Origin: Colwellia sp. 12G3
GTDB taxonomy: Bacteria > Pseudomonadota > Gammaproteobacteria > Enterobacterales > Alteromonadaceae
Direction of reading: 5' to 3'
DNA: 64,000 nt
NCBI RefSeq assembly: GCF_002836775.1
Contig: NZ_PJAQ01000066.1
Coordinates: 186,001-250,000 of the forward strand
Shown here: positions 1 to 8,902 of the stretch, piece after piece
Numbering within the stretch: position 1 is the first letter of the stretch
Layout of the letters: each line of letters opens with the position of its first letter
Position numbers and translations under genes: made by a program
The notes under the pieces: model-generated
The model's database searches: none
Told to the model about the DNA's origin: nothing
What the model saw: only the letters and a program-made list of their open reading frames with translations

Positions 1-497
1 AGTTTCTCATATAACTCACCTAGCACGCCTAACGAAATAAATCCCATGCCTAAATACGTGGCTAAAGATATTTTTTTGTATTTATTAGCAAATTTTATTT
101 TGAAAAGAATGCCCGCAATAGCAAAAAGCCAAATAAAAGCCAGCAGAGTATAACCAAGCGAACCGGCTAATGTGATAGCGAATAAGGGGGTATAAGTACC
201 AGCAATAAGTAAATATATTGCACAATGGTCAAGCAACTTAAATAAGGCTTTAGCACGCTTATTCGTTAAGCTATGGTATAGGGTTGATGCGAGAAATAAC
301 AAAATCCCGCTCGTTGCGAAAACACTAAAACTAACTATCCGGCCAGTATCGTCATGGCCATTATTTAATAATAAAAAAAATGCGAAACAACTTAATAATA
401 GGCCCAAAGCATGGCTGATAGCATTGAGGGTTTCTTCACTTTGACTATAGGAGTTTACTTGAAGAGTGGCTGAAGAAAAATTTTTCTGATCAGTCAT
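1..497 (-). CDS. Hemolysin III / PAQR family membrane protein (3' part outside window)
   Basis: The reading frame opens with an ATG whose complement lies at 495-497 and stays open to the window edge, giving about 165 residues; the C-terminus is missing. Several hydrophobic helices follow a polar N-terminus of about 20 residues. The motifs seen are SEETLNAISHALG near the start, LYHS about residue 75 and LLDHCAIYLLIAGTYTP about residue 90. These His/Asp/Ser positions mark the hemolysin III (YqfA/TrhA) branch of the PAQR family of seven-helix inner-membrane proteins, which have a presumed metal site. Family members influence membrane energetics and fatty-acid balance; actual haemolysis is rarely shown. 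The gene is transcribed toward the window edge, so its downstream neighbour cannot be seen. Confidence 0.85.
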   Translation of the reverse strand, partial: MTDQKNFSSATLQVNSYSQSEETLNAISHALGLLLSCFAFFLLLNNGHDDTGRIVSFSVFATSGILLFLASTLYHSLTNKRAKALFKLLDHCAIYLLIAGTYTPLFAITLAGSLGYTLLAFIWLFAIAGILFKIKFANKYKKISLATYLGMGFISLGVLGELYEK

Positions 498-584
498 AAT
501 GAGCTGCATTATTAGGTTCAGTGTGTGAGTCTACGCTGAGTGCTAATACAATACAAAGCAAAAAAATAAAGATAAAGTCTATCT

Positions 585-606
585 AAGGCTAAAGCGTTTT
601 AGCCTT
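585..606 (-). terminator. Possible terminator of the EF-hand gene
   Basis: A 9-bp perfect stem (AAGGCTAAA / TTTAGCCTT) with a 4-nt loop lies just past the stop of the EF-hand gene. The T-tract on the minus strand is weak and interrupted, so termination efficiency is uncertain. Confidence 0.4.
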
Positions 607-631
607 GGAAGCTTGGTTAAGCAGCCGTTAG

Positions 632-850
632 TTAAAGTGCTAACTCAATAACCATATCTTTCAATTCATCTTTAGAGATCGAATTACTGTGATTTTTATC
701 AAAACGGTTAAAAATGGTTTCGCACATGCGAATGCCTTTGTCTTGCAGTAAAACGTCAATCAGTTCAACAAATTCAGAGCGACTAATTACGCCGTCTTTA
801 TCTTCATCAAACACTTCAAATAACTCATCTACCCACTGATTTAAATCCAT
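632..850 (-). CDS. Small EF-hand calcium-binding protein (72 aa)
   Basis: Two EF-hand loops are visible in 72 residues. The first, at residues 15-26 (DEDKDGVISRSE), has all canonical ligands including the central Gly and the last Glu. The second, at 51-62 (DKNHSNSISKDE), lacks the central Gly but keeps Asp, Asn, Ser and the final Glu. I chose the ATG at 850 because an AGGA sits 6 nt before it; an in-frame upstream start at 892 would add 14 residues without a comparable site. There is no signal peptide or membrane segment, so it is probably a cytoplasmic Ca2+ sensor or buffer of calmodulin-like design. The partner is unknown. It is transcribed toward the hemolysin III gene with 135 nt between them. 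Confidence 0.8.
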   Translation of the reverse strand: MDLNQWVDELFEVFDEDKDGVISRSEFVELIDVLLQDKGIRMCETIFNRFDKNHSNSISKDELKDMVIELAL

Positions 851-1198
851 ATGTAATCCTAACCACTCATTTAAAAAGATATGACTAAACAATATCGCTT
901 ATTTAGGCGTTTGTGAATGTCTATTTCAAATTTTTTAGTCTAGTGCTGGATTAAATTGCTATTTGTTCATTTATTGATTACTTGCTAGTTGTTCATTGGT
1001 TGATTTTTATGAAACGCTAACATTTTGTGGAAGTAATCGAATTAATTTAGTTATATCTGCACTCGATGTAGCTATATAAATTAAAGTATTATTAATATTT
1101 ACCTTACAATCAGCGCCTTAGTTTAAATTTTGTTTTTTTTGTAATAAATCTGTAAACACTAAGACTAACTGTTCAACGCTTTATTAAGGAAAGATAAT
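851..1198. other. Intergenic region between divergent EF-hand and peptidase genes
   Basis: AT-rich stretch of 348 nt between divergent genes, so it must hold promoters for both. An AAGGA ribosome-binding site sits just before the ATG at 1199. I see no operator palindrome, repeat or RNA structure that I would defend. Confidence 0.5.
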
Positions 1199-2641
1199 AT
1201 GAAAGTAACGTGGAAAAAGCTTTTGACGCTAAGTTTGTTGTCAATGACGGCAATGAGTTGGGCAAATGATAATAAATTAACGCTAGAAAGTTGTCATTTA
1301 GGAGAAATACGTTCACAAGTACAATGTGGCAAGCTTGAAGTACCAGAAAATTATCAGAAGCCTGACGGTGATAAAATATCGGTAAATTTTGCCGTATTGC
1401 CTGCTATTGATGATAGTGAATACAAAACGCCACTCATGTTTTTAGCGGGTGGTCCAGGTCAAGCTGCGGTTGAATTAGCTACAGGACTTAATCGTGTATT
1501 TAGAGAAGTACGCAAAACACGCGATATTATTCTAGTGGATCAACGTGGTACTGGTGAAAGCAGTGGATTATCGTGTGAGTTTGAAGCGGTAGATAATGTT
1601 TATAGCTCTTTACCCGATGCACTTAATCCTCAAGAAGTAAAAGATTGTGTCGCCCAATTTAAAGGCGATGTCACTCAATACAACTCTGAAAATGCTATTC
1701 GTGATTTTGATGCTGTGCGCGCAGCGCTAGGTCATGAAAAATTAAATATTTATGGTGGCTCTTACGGTACACGTGCTGGCTTAGTTTTTATGCGTATGTT
1801 CCCTGAATCTCTTGATAGCGTGATACTAGATAGTGTTGGCCCAATTGAAGTACCTATTGGTATGTTTGGTCAAAGTGGTGCGCGTTCCTTTAATTTATTG
1901 ATTGAGAATTGTAAAAGTAGTGACGCTTGTCATAAAGCTTTCCCTGATTTGGCTGAAGAATTTCAAGCGGTTAAAGCACGTTTAGCTAAAGAACCCGTCA
2001 GCATCAATATTTTACATCCGCGCTTAGGCACACCAACAAAACTTGTACTCGATAATACTAAATTTACCGGTAACTTGCGTTTTCAACTTTATGGTATGGA
2101 AGGGCGATCAATGGTGCCACTCGTGATTCATCAAGCTTTTTTAGGTAATTATCAACCGTTAATTGGTTTGATGGCACGCACAGAGGGTGAGCAACTTGTT
2201 TATACTGGTTTACTCTTCAATATTGTCTGTAATGAAGACCTACCAAGGCTATCAGCACAGGATAAAGCGGCTGATGCGAATAATAACTTTGATGGTAAAG
2301 ATAGTCACTTAGCGTGGAATATGGTTTGTCCATTCTTTCCTGAATATCGTCCTAGTGAAGACTTTTACCAAAGTGTCACTGCCGATATCCCAACGTTAAT
2401 TCTATCGGGCAATTTAGATCCGGTAACACCACCAAGTAATGGCGAATACTCAGCAAAATCTTTACCTAATAGTCATCACATTGTTGTTGAAAATGCTTCG
2501 CATACTGTGGCAATGAGTACGTGTGCTAATGATATTGTGAATGAGTTTTTAACCAGCAAAGCGCCTAAAAATCTTGATGAATCATGTTTAAAAGATATTC
2601 CTCAAGAAACTTTTATGACCAGTGTTAATGGTATTCAATAA
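1199..2641 (+). CDS. Secreted alpha/beta hydrolase, S33 tripeptidyl/prolyl aminopeptidase type
   Basis: A 480-residue protein with a signal peptide (basic start, hydrophobic stretch 8-18, cleavage near SWA-ND at 22-23). The alpha/beta-hydrolase fold is marked by the oxyanion loop GGPGQ (84-88), DQRGTGES (114-121), the nucleophile elbow GGSYG with Ser188, the acid Asp407 in SGNLDPVTPP, and His435 in NASHTV. The C-terminal part matches the TAP-like extension of the Streptomyces tripeptidyl aminopeptidase group. The expected activity is release of N-terminal residues or tripeptides from peptides in the periplasm or outside. A 70-nt gap separates it from an ABC exporter pair in the same direction, so co-transcription is likely. 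The exact substrate cannot be read from sequence. Confidence 0.88.
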   Translation: MKVTWKKLLTLSLLSMTAMSWANDNKLTLESCHLGEIRSQVQCGKLEVPENYQKPDGDKISVNFAVLPAIDDSEYKTPLMFLAGGPGQAAVELATGLNRVFREVRKTRDIILVDQRGTGESSGLSCEFEAVDNVYSSLPDALNPQEVKDCVAQFKGDVTQYNSENAIRDFDAVRAALGHEKLNIYGGSYGTRAGLVFMRMFPESLDSVILDSVGPIEVPIGMFGQSGARSFNLLIENCKSSDACHKAFPDLAEEFQAVKARLAKEPVSINILHPRLGTPTKLVLDNTKFTGNLRFQLYGMEGRSMVPLVIHQAFLGNYQPLIGLMARTEGEQLVYTGLLFNIVCNEDLPRLSAQDKAADANNNFDGKDSHLAWNMVCPFFPEYRPSEDFYQSVTADIPTLILSGNLDPVTPPSNGEYSAKSLPNSHHIVVENASHTVAMSTCANDIVNEFLTSKAPKNLDESCLKDIPQETFMTSVNGIQ

Positions 2642-2711
2642 AGTACTTTGCTTACTAAAAATTATTAAGAATTCACGGAAATGAAAACAATTATGTTTAA
2701 AGGAAAAAGAA

Positions 2712-3467
2712 ATGATTGAAGTAAATAATCTACATAAAAGCTTTGTTGATAAAAAAGATAAGAAAAATACAGTGAAAGCACTAGATGGACTTTCTTTCAC
2801 CGCTAAAGATGGTGAGATCACCGGCATTCTAGGCCCTAATGGCGCTGGAAAAACAACGTGCCTACGTACACTCTATGGTTTACTTTCTGCCGATGAGGGT
2901 TTCGCAACCATTGATGGTATTAGTGTTACTGAAAATCCCCTTGCTGCACGTGCCAAATTGGGCATTTTCCCTGACAAATTTGGTTTGTATGAGCGACTTA
3001 CAGCCTACGAGCAGATAGATTACTTTGCTAGTCTTCATGGCATGCGTGGGCAAACAAAAAAACAAGCAATAGAGCAAGTGATTCAAGATTTAGAGTTGGG
3101 TGATTTAGCACACCGTAAAACGGTTGGCTTTTCTCAAGGCCAACGGATGAAAGTTACTCTAGCGCAAGCGTTAGTTCACCAACCACAAAATTTTGTTCTG
3201 GATGAACCTACTCGTGGATTAGATGTAATGAGTACGCGTATTTTACGTAATCATTTAGCTAAGTTTAAAGCCAAAGGTCATTGTATTTTATTCTCGTCAC
3301 ACGTAATGCAAGAAGTCGCCGCTTTGTGCGATAGAGTGATTATTGTAGCCAATGGAAAATTAGCAGCACAAGGCACCCCTGAAGAGTTATGTGAGTTAGC
3401 GGGTGAAAAGAATTTAGAAGAAGCCTTTGTTAAATTAATTGGTTCGGATGAAGGAGTAGCCGCGTAA
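2712..3467 (+). CDS. ABC transporter ATP-binding protein, NatA-like
   Basis: A 251-residue nucleotide-binding subunit. Walker A is GPNGAGKTT (41-49), Walker B with the catalytic Glu is NFVLDEPTRGLD about residue 155-166, and the H-loop is in LFSSHVMQE. The signature is FSQGQRMKV instead of the canonical LSGGQ, a variant common in the NatA/CcmA-like exporters. An AGGAAA sequence precedes the ATG. The stop codon overlaps the ATG of the following permease by one base (TAATG), so the two are translationally coupled and form one ABC-2 type exporter. The substrate is unknown; NatAB in Bacillus exports Na+, but sequence class alone does not establish that here. Confidence 0.9.
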   Translation: MIEVNNLHKSFVDKKDKKNTVKALDGLSFTAKDGEITGILGPNGAGKTTCLRTLYGLLSADEGFATIDGISVTENPLAARAKLGIFPDKFGLYERLTAYEQIDYFASLHGMRGQTKKQAIEQVIQDLELGDLAHRKTVGFSQGQRMKVTLAQALVHQPQNFVLDEPTRGLDVMSTRILRNHLAKFKAKGHCILFSSHVMQEVAALCDRVIIVANGKLAAQGTPEELCELAGEKNLEEAFVKLIGSDEGVAA

Positions 3468-4642
3468 TGAATCTGCATTTATATCAGTTAAAAGCACTTA
3501 TTTTAAAAGAATATAAGGAAGCTTTTCGTGACAAACGTGCCTTAACGGTGGCATTAATGATGGCAATTTTGGCACCTATTATGATCATGGTAATGTCAAA
3601 AATAATGATTGAAAAATTAGTAGATGAACCGCCTGTTTACGTCAAGTTTACTGGCGCTGAATATGCGCCAAAATTAATAATGCATTTGGCAAAGAATAAT
3701 TTATTAAATTTTATCGACGTACCTGAAGATGAAAAATCCGCGTGGGAACAACGTAATATTGCGATTGAAATTCCAGAAGACTATGCTGCTGATATGGCTG
3801 AAGGTAAGCCAATAGAACTGCATTTACAAGCTGACTTTACTGATAAGGCTGTTCAACCCCCCGTTAGGCGTATTAATAATGAGGTAAGAGAGTTCTCTTT
3901 ATCCATAGGCTATAAACGCTTATTACTTCGTGGCGTCGATATTCGTCTATTAAACCCCGTGAAACTAGTAGAGCAAGACACAGCGAAGCCTGATGCAACC
4001 TTTATGCTGATTTCAATGATGCTTGGTCTTTATTTGATGTTAGCAGCCTTTATGTCTGGTTTATCCGTGGCCATTGATTCAAGCGCTGGTGAGCGTGAGC
4101 GTAATGTGCTTGAAATGTTACTCTGCCAGCCAGTAAGTACGTTAAAAATAGTCTTGGCTAAATTGATAGGTGCTTCGACAATTTCGGTCATTGGCGTGGT
4201 ATTAGTGTTAGTACTTACGTCGATTTCTGTTGGTTTTGTTGATTTAACTAAAATTGGTGCAACCTTTAGTTTAGATATGTCGACGGCAGGTGTATTACTG
4301 TTGTTGCTTTTGCCTATTTGTTTCTTTGCTTCAGCATGTCAGTTGTTTGTGGCATTTCAAACAAAGAGCTTTAAAGAAGCGCAATCAACAGTCGGTATGC
4401 TTATTGGTATTCCCGCTTTTATTCCTTTCGTTGTTTCAATGATGGATGATCGCCCTCAGTGGTTGCATTGGCTGCCGTTAGCTGGGCAATCACTTATCAT
4501 GGAAGACATATTTAAAGGCGTTGAAGTGAATTGGTTAGCTATGTTGGCGACTAGCGGTGTAACTATTGCTATCACTGTTGCTTTAGTCTTAGCGTTGGCA
4601 AAAAAGCTGAAGTCAGAAAAAGTGGTTATGGCATTAAGCTAA
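3467..4642 (+). CDS. ABC-2 type permease, NatB-like
   Basis: A 391-residue permease. One helix lies near the N-terminus (about 27-48), followed by a soluble loop of about 130 residues, then five helices between about 175 and 385. This topology and the motif GERERNVLEMLLCQPV are typical of the NatB/ABC2_membrane_3 family. It overlaps the ATPase gene by one base and should form the membrane pore of the exporter at 2712-4642. The large external loop distinguishes it from simple six-helix ABC-2 permeases and suggests a periplasmic part. The sigma-factor gene follows after 50 nt in the same direction. Confidence 0.88.
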   Translation: MNLHLYQLKALILKEYKEAFRDKRALTVALMMAILAPIMIMVMSKIMIEKLVDEPPVYVKFTGAEYAPKLIMHLAKNNLLNFIDVPEDEKSAWEQRNIAIEIPEDYAADMAEGKPIELHLQADFTDKAVQPPVRRINNEVREFSLSIGYKRLLLRGVDIRLLNPVKLVEQDTAKPDATFMLISMMLGLYLMLAAFMSGLSVAIDSSAGERERNVLEMLLCQPVSTLKIVLAKLIGASTISVIGVVLVLVLTSISVGFVDLTKIGATFSLDMSTAGVLLLLLLPICFFASACQLFVAFQTKSFKEAQSTVGMLIGIPAFIPFVVSMMDDRPQWLHWLPLAGQSLIMEDIFKGVEVNWLAMLATSGVTIAITVALVLALAKKLKSEKVVMALS

Positions 4643-4692
4643 ACATTAAGACAGGTAATAACTGAATAAGAGATGATCCAAAAGCAACTATT

Positions 4693-5328
4693 ATGTTAAA
4701 TTCTAGTAAATTAATAATACCAAAAACAGAATACCCCTATGTTACGGCGCAGGGAGTTAACTGTCAGGAAAGCGAATTGGATCATCATTCAGTTAAGTCG
4801 CAAGTTACAGATAATCAAGTAGTATTCACCGAATGGATGACGGAGCATGAAAAATTGCTACGTCATATCATTACTGGCTTTGAAGCAAAGATTGCCATTC
4901 AAGATGAGCTATTCCAAGAGATCGCGTTAAACATTTGGCGTGCCTTACCTAAGTTTCGTCAAGACTCGGCAGTAAAAACCTTTGTTGCACGCATTGCTCA
5001 TAATGTATTAGCGACGCACGTTGCTAAAGCAGTCAAAACGATTAAAGCTGATCAAGACTTGACGGAGATCAGTCGAGAGGCTGAAAAAGATCATACGCAC
5101 CCAACCCCTTACCAGTCACTTAATAAGAGTCAACGACAGCAAAAATTAGCTAGCGCGATTCGACAATTAACACTCGAACAACAGCAAGTTATTACCCTTG
5201 CTTTAGAGGGCATGAGTTATCAAGATATTGCTGAAGTGTTAGCCATAACCACTAATTTAGTGGGTGTTCGTTTACAGCGCGCCAAATCGGCATTAGCACA
5301 ATTGTTGGAGGGATCAGCAAATGGATAA
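4693..5328 (+). CDS. ECF-type RNA polymerase sigma factor
   Basis: A 211-residue sigma-70 family protein. The region-2-like segment runs about 45-115 (ELFQEIALNIWRALPKFR, then TFVARIAHNV, the usual -10 recognition helix area). The region-4 helix-turn-helix runs about 155-205 (LEQQQVITLALEGMSYQDIAEVL). The first 45 residues are polar and not part of the fold. An internal ATG at 4837 would remove them, but conserved sigma residues begin close to it, so I keep the longer start; no strong ribosome-binding site supports either. The last 8 nt overlap the next gene, a membrane protein that is a good candidate for its anti-sigma partner. The target promoters are unknown. Confidence 0.82.
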   Translation: MLNSSKLIIPKTEYPYVTAQGVNCQESELDHHSVKSQVTDNQVVFTEWMTEHEKLLRHIITGFEAKIAIQDELFQEIALNIWRALPKFRQDSAVKTFVARIAHNVLATHVAKAVKTIKADQDLTEISREAEKDHTHPTPYQSLNKSQRQQKLASAIRQLTLEQQQVITLALEGMSYQDIAEVLAITTNLVGVRLQRAKSALAQLLEGSANG

Positions 5329-6049
5329 AATACCAGGTCAAAATGAAAATACAGTACCAGTGGTCGAGCCCAACAAGCTCGAAACCGAGCATGGGGTTGT
5401 TGTTAAAACAAAATCGATTGATGTACATTCCTTACCACAAAAAAAACGTTTGTTAGAATCAGAAAAAGATAGCAAGTCCCCTCCATTAGATAAGCAACCA
5501 CTAGATGAAAGCTGGCTATTACTCTCTCAAGACTGGCAAAGTCAGCCGTATGAAAAAACAGATATTCCAGCACTGTTGAAGCAAACTAAAAAGCGTACCT
5601 TGCTTGCTAAATCTTTATTGGTAATAGATGTAATTGCCACCTTAGGTCTTATCATTGCGTTACTTGTTGTTTTATACCAAGGAGGTTGGGGCACAGCCAC
5701 CATTGCTTACCTCGCTTTTGGCAGCATAATGTCGGTAGCTTTTGTTTATTATGAAATAAAAATACGCTTACGTATTTGGCAACAAAGTTGTGATAGTCCA
5801 GACAAAGCTGTTGCTAATGCTATTGCGGGGGTAAAGTCATCAATCAGCTATATTAAGTTAATAAAGCTGTCTTGCTGGTTATTGTTACCTGTTGTCAATT
5901 GGTATGTCTATGTCATGATTGAAGAATCAGAGAAGTCACCTTGGCCACCTTTCTTTGCTATCAATACTTTTATTATAATCATGTGGCTGATTACCCACTG
6001 GTTTCATAAAAAACGTGCTAGAGAATTATCACAGCTTACTGCTGTCTAG
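5321..6049 (+). CDS. Four-helix membrane protein, putative anti-sigma partner
   Basis: A 242-residue protein with a polar, probably cytoplasmic N-terminus of about 95 residues, followed by four hydrophobic helices at about 97-122, 128-147, 177-198 and 207-226 and a short basic tail. GGAGGG lies 8 nt before the ATG, inside the end of the sigma-factor gene, and the two frames overlap by 8 nt. Overlap with an ECF sigma gene plus a cytoplasmic domain tethered to the membrane is the usual layout of an anti-sigma factor. I see no zinc-type HXXXCXXC motif of classical ZAS anti-sigma factors, so the role is inferred from position alone. Confidence 0.6.
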   Translation: MDKIPGQNENTVPVVEPNKLETEHGVVVKTKSIDVHSLPQKKRLLESEKDSKSPPLDKQPLDESWLLLSQDWQSQPYEKTDIPALLKQTKKRTLLAKSLLVIDVIATLGLIIALLVVLYQGGWGTATIAYLAFGSIMSVAFVYYEIKIRLRIWQQSCDSPDKAVANAIAGVKSSISYIKLIKLSCWLLLPVVNWYVYVMIEESEKSPWPPFFAINTFIIIMWLITHWFHKKRARELSQLTAV

Positions 6050-6057
6050 TGTTTGTA

Positions 6058-6323
6058 TATACCCAAACAACCTCAAGATGCTCGTTTCAGGACGGCTGGG
6101 TGATTCATAATCAAGGCGCGTATTTTACTAAGGGTAATTCCCTTAATTACATACGCAACGATGAATATGATTTGCTCAGCCGTCCCCACAGGGCTGGTTT
6201 ATAAACGCTTTATGCTACGTTATTGATTTCGATAAGGGAATAACCATTCTTTTCAATCAATGCCTTGCTTAAAGGCGTTTATAATTCCAGCTGAATCCTG
6301 CATCTTGAGGTTGATTGGGTATA
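6058..6323 (-). repeat. Dispersed ~265-bp palindrome-ended repeat, copy 1
   Basis: The ends are inverted: TACCCAAACAACCTCAAGATGC at the left edge is answered by its near reverse complement at the right edge, finishing at GGGTATA. Read on the minus strand, it lines up over its whole length with the copies at 19399-19662 and 62318-62631; shared landmarks are CAGCTGGAATTATAA, AAGCGTTTATAAACCAGCCC and GTGCCTTGATT/GCGCCTTGATT. There is no coding capacity. It is a MITE-like non-autonomous element or intergenic repeat family, placed right after the sigma/membrane protein operon. Confidence 0.85.
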
Positions 6324-6392
6324 ATATCTGTCTAGTCATAAAAGCAAAAATATGACTTCTATTTGTGAAATAGATCAGTAAGTAATTACCGA

Positions 6393-6437
6393 AAAGGCAT
6401 CATCACTTTTTATCGTGATGATGCCTTTATCGTTTTA
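6393..6437 (+). terminator. Rho-independent terminator downstream of repeat copy 1
   Basis: A perfect 14-bp stem (AAAGGCATCATCAC at 6393-6406 with its complement at 6415-6428), an 8-nt loop and a downstream CGTTTT. It probably ends the 1199-6049 transcript; the repeat at 6058-6323 sits between the last stop codon and this hairpin. Confidence 0.8.
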
Positions 6438-6838
6438 AATTGGCTATTCGTGTTGATATTAGTACTGTCATAATATTCATGTGTCTAATTAATAATTTGC
6501 ACTTAACTTGTTATTTCTGTTTATTATTCGGATTGTGAGTGTTAAGTCTGCTTTATATTCGTTGTAAGTTGTTTTTTTATTGGTTATAGTTTGTTTGCTT
6601 GTTTTGGTGAAAACTTTTATAGCACTTCTACGTGCTATTACTTAATAAATTACGCTATAGCACAGTGTAAAATGCACTAACGCGAGCCCGTTTTGCCGTG
6701 TACATACAGGCAAAAATCAGGCAAAATACTGCCACTAATTTTGTGTGTCTACGTTATCGAACTAAGTAGTTAAGTTTACTCATTAGATAATTAGGGCACA
6801 GTTTGCAGCCTTGGGCTGAAATACTTAAGGAATAAACC
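6438..6838 (+). other. Long leader/promoter region of glyA
   Basis: About 400 nt without a gene precede glyA. It contains short hairpin-capable segments (TAGCACTTCTACGTGCTA at 6619-6636; GGCAAAA repeats around 6710-6725) and ends with an AAGGAA ribosome-binding site. In enterobacteria glyA is controlled by MetR and PurR, but I find no convincing PurR or MetR site here and no recognisable riboswitch core. Confidence 0.4.
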
Positions 6839-8098
6839 ATGTTTACTCGTGATATGAATATTGCTACTTTTGATCCAGAACTTTATGAAGCAATGAGCAA
6901 TGAAGTTGTTCGTCAAGAAGAGCATATTGAATTAATTGCTTCTGAAAACTACTGTAGCCCGCGCGTTTTAGAAGCACAAGGCTCTCAGCTTACCAATAAA
7001 TACGCTGAAGGTTACCCTGGCAAGCGTTATTACGGCGGTTGTGAGTATGTTGATATTGCTGAGCAATTAGCCATTGACCGTGCTAAAGAATTATTTGGTG
7101 CTACTTACGCGAATGTTCAACCACATGCTGGTTCACAAGCTAACGCAGCTGTATTTCAAGCGTTAGTTACACCAGGTGGTAAAGTATTAGGCATGAGCTT
7201 AGCTCACGGTGGTCATTTAACTCATGGCTCACATGTAAGTTTCTCTGGTAAGTCTTATGAAGCGTTCCAATATGGTCTTCATCCTGAAACGGGCGATATT
7301 GATTATGAAGAATTAGAACGTTTAGCTTTAGAACACAGACCAGAAATGATTATTGGTGGTTTCTCTGCATTCTCAGGTGTTGTTGACTGGGCACGTATGC
7401 GTACTATTGCTGATAAAATTGACGCTATTTTCTTCGTTGACATGGCTCACGTAGCTGGTTTAATTGCTGCTGGTCTTTACCCTAGCCCATTACCACACGC
7501 ACATGTTGTTACGACAACTACGCATAAAACATTAGCTGGACCACGTGGCGGTTTAATCGTTTCTGCTTGTGATGATGAAGCTATTTATAAAAAGCTTAAC
7601 AGCGCAGTTTTCCCTGGTGGCCAAGGCGGCCCATTAATGCACATTATTGCTGCTAAAGCGGTAGCATTTAAAGAAGCATTAGAACCAGAATTTAAAGTTT
7701 ACCAGCAAAATGTTTTAGACAACGCTAAAGCGATGGTTGCCGTATTACAAGAACGTGGTTATAAAGTTGTATCTAATGGTACTGAAAACCACTTATTGTT
7801 ACTTGATTTAATCGATAAAGATATTACGGGTAAAGATGCCGATGCTGCTTTAGGTAAAGCACACATCACAGTTAACAAAAACTCAGTACCAAACGATCCT
7901 CGCTCTCCGTTTGTTACATCAGGTTTGCGTTTAGGTACTCCTGCGATTACTCGTCGTGGTTTTGGTATTGAAGAAACTAATGCATTAACTGGCTGGATTT
8001 GTGACATTCTTGATGACATCAATAATGATGATGTTATTACGCGTGTTCAAGGTCAAGTTAAAGCGTTATGTGCACGTTTCCCAGTTTACCAAAAATAA
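6839..8098 (+). CDS. glyA: Serine hydroxymethyltransferase
   Basis: A 419-residue, full-length cytosolic enzyme that interconverts serine plus tetrahydrofolate with glycine plus methylene-tetrahydrofolate, the main source of one-carbon units. The pyridoxal-phosphate lysine is Lys230 in [14 protein letters not shown]. Other family marks are ELIASENY (31-38), the Gly/His-rich stretch [10 protein letters not shown] (121-130) and [13 protein letters not shown] (200-212). An AAGGAA lies 6 nt before the ATG. It stands alone between a long leader and a palindromic repeat plus terminator, so it is probably monocistronic. Confidence 0.98.
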   Translation: MFTRDMNIATFDPELYEAMSNEVVRQEEHIELIASENYCSPRVLEAQGSQLTNKYAEGYPGKRYYGGCEYVDIAEQLAIDRAKELFGATYANVQPHAGSQANAAVFQALVTPGGKVLGMSLAHGGHLTHGSHVSFSGKSYEAFQYGLHPETGDIDYEELERLALEHRPEMIIGGFSAFSGVVDWARMRTIADKIDAIFFVDMAHVAGLIAAGLYPSPLPHAHVVTTTTHKTLAGPRGGLIVSACDDEAIYKKLNSAVFPGGQGGPLMHIIAAKAVAFKEALEPEFKVYQQNVLDNAKAMVAVLQERGYKVVSNGTENHLLLLDLIDKDITGKDADAALGKAHITVNKNSVPNDPRSPFVTSGLRLGTPAITRRGFGIEETNALTGWICDILDDINNDDVITRVQGQVKALCARFPVYQK

Positions 8099-8110
8099 AT
8101 AGATAGTACC

Positions 8111-8235
8111 TAAGTCAGCATAACTTGTTGGTGTAAGACAAAATTTAGGCGTCAAAAGCACTCATTGACTAACGTCAACTCCGTGCTTCTTTCTTTAAAT
8201 TTAGCCTTACACCTTAAAGTTATTACTGACTTGCT
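8111..8235. repeat. Large imperfect palindrome downstream of glyA
   Basis: Two arms of about 50 nt are imperfect reverse complements. Landmarks AAGTCAG, ATAACTT, GGTGTAAG and AAATTTA in the left arm are mirrored in the right arm. The centre holds a further perfect mini-hairpin TTGAC-TAAC-GTCAA. The whole could fold into one long RNA or cruciform stem. It is unlike the other dispersed repeat in this window and occurs once here. It may be another intergenic repeat family or an mRNA 3'-end stabilising structure. Confidence 0.7.
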
Positions 8236-8337
8236 ATAACGAAATAATTGTAAAGTAAGTTAGTAGTCAATGAACGTCATTCTCGAAGTCTTTAGTCGGG
8301 AAGCCACTTTGTTTAGCTTAATCACTTGTTTTATATT

Positions 8338-8369
8338 AAAATGGTCGCCTTGAGCGGCCATTTTTTTTG
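8338..8369 (+). terminator. Rho-independent terminator between glyA and nrdR
   Basis: An 11-bp stem (AAAATGGTCGC / GCGGCCATTTT, one T-G pair) with loop CTTGA is followed by an eight-T run. It lies 35 nt upstream of the nrdR ATG and closes the glyA transcript. Confidence 0.82.
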
Positions 8370-8403
8370 TCCGTAAACTACTCTTCATTACCGTAGGTAA
8401 ACC

Positions 8404-8901
8404 ATGTATTGTCCATTTTGTTCAGCAAATGACACAAAAGTCATTGATTCACGTTTAGTTTCTGATGGCCATCAAGTACGCCGACGTCGAGAATGTTTAG
8501 CTTGTCATGAACGTTATACTACGTTTGAAAGTGCTGAGTTGGTTATGCCACGCATTATCAAACGAGATGGCAGTAGAGAGCCGTTCAATGAAGATAAAAT
8601 GCTGAGTGGCCTAACACGCGCTTTAGAAAAACGTCCGGTTAGCATGGAGCAAATAGAATTGGCTGTTAATAAGCTCAAGTCTCAAATGCGCGCCACCGGT
8701 GAACGAGAAATCAGCAGTGAAATGTTAGGTGACTTAATTATGGCGCAGCTAAAAGAATTAGATAAAGTCGCTTATTTACGTTTTGCCTCAGTCTATTTGT
8801 CTTTTGAAGATATCAGTGAATTTGCCGATGAAATAACCCGTTTAGGTAAAGAAAAAAACGGTAAGGCAAAAAAAATCAAAGCAACGAAAGCAGTGAAGTA
8901 A
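8404..8901 (+). CDS. nrdR: Transcriptional repressor NrdR
   Basis: A 165-residue repressor of ribonucleotide reductase genes. The N-terminal zinc ribbon has CPFC (Cys3, Cys6) and CLAC (Cys31, Cys34) with the DNA-contacting RRRRE before the second pair. The ATP-cone domain spans about 48-138 and binds dATP/ATP to set repressor activity. A lysine-rich tail (about 150-165) extends past the usual family end. It heads the riboflavin cluster nrdR-ribD-ribE-ribBA, a widespread gammaproteobacterial arrangement; ribD starts 1 nt after its stop. Confidence 0.97.
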   Translation: MYCPFCSANDTKVIDSRLVSDGHQVRRRRECLACHERYTTFESAELVMPRIIKRDGSREPFNEDKMLSGLTRALEKRPVSMEQIELAVNKLKSQMRATGEREISSEMLGDLIMAQLKELDKVAYLRFASVYLSFEDISEFADEITRLGKEKNGKAKKIKATKAVK

Positions 8902-8902
8902 T

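Noticed and set aside
6660-6720. Possible PurR box upstream of glyA (ACGCGAGCCCGTTTTGCCGT)
   Set aside because: The half-sites do not line up with the 16-bp PurR consensus; only the CGTTTT core matches.
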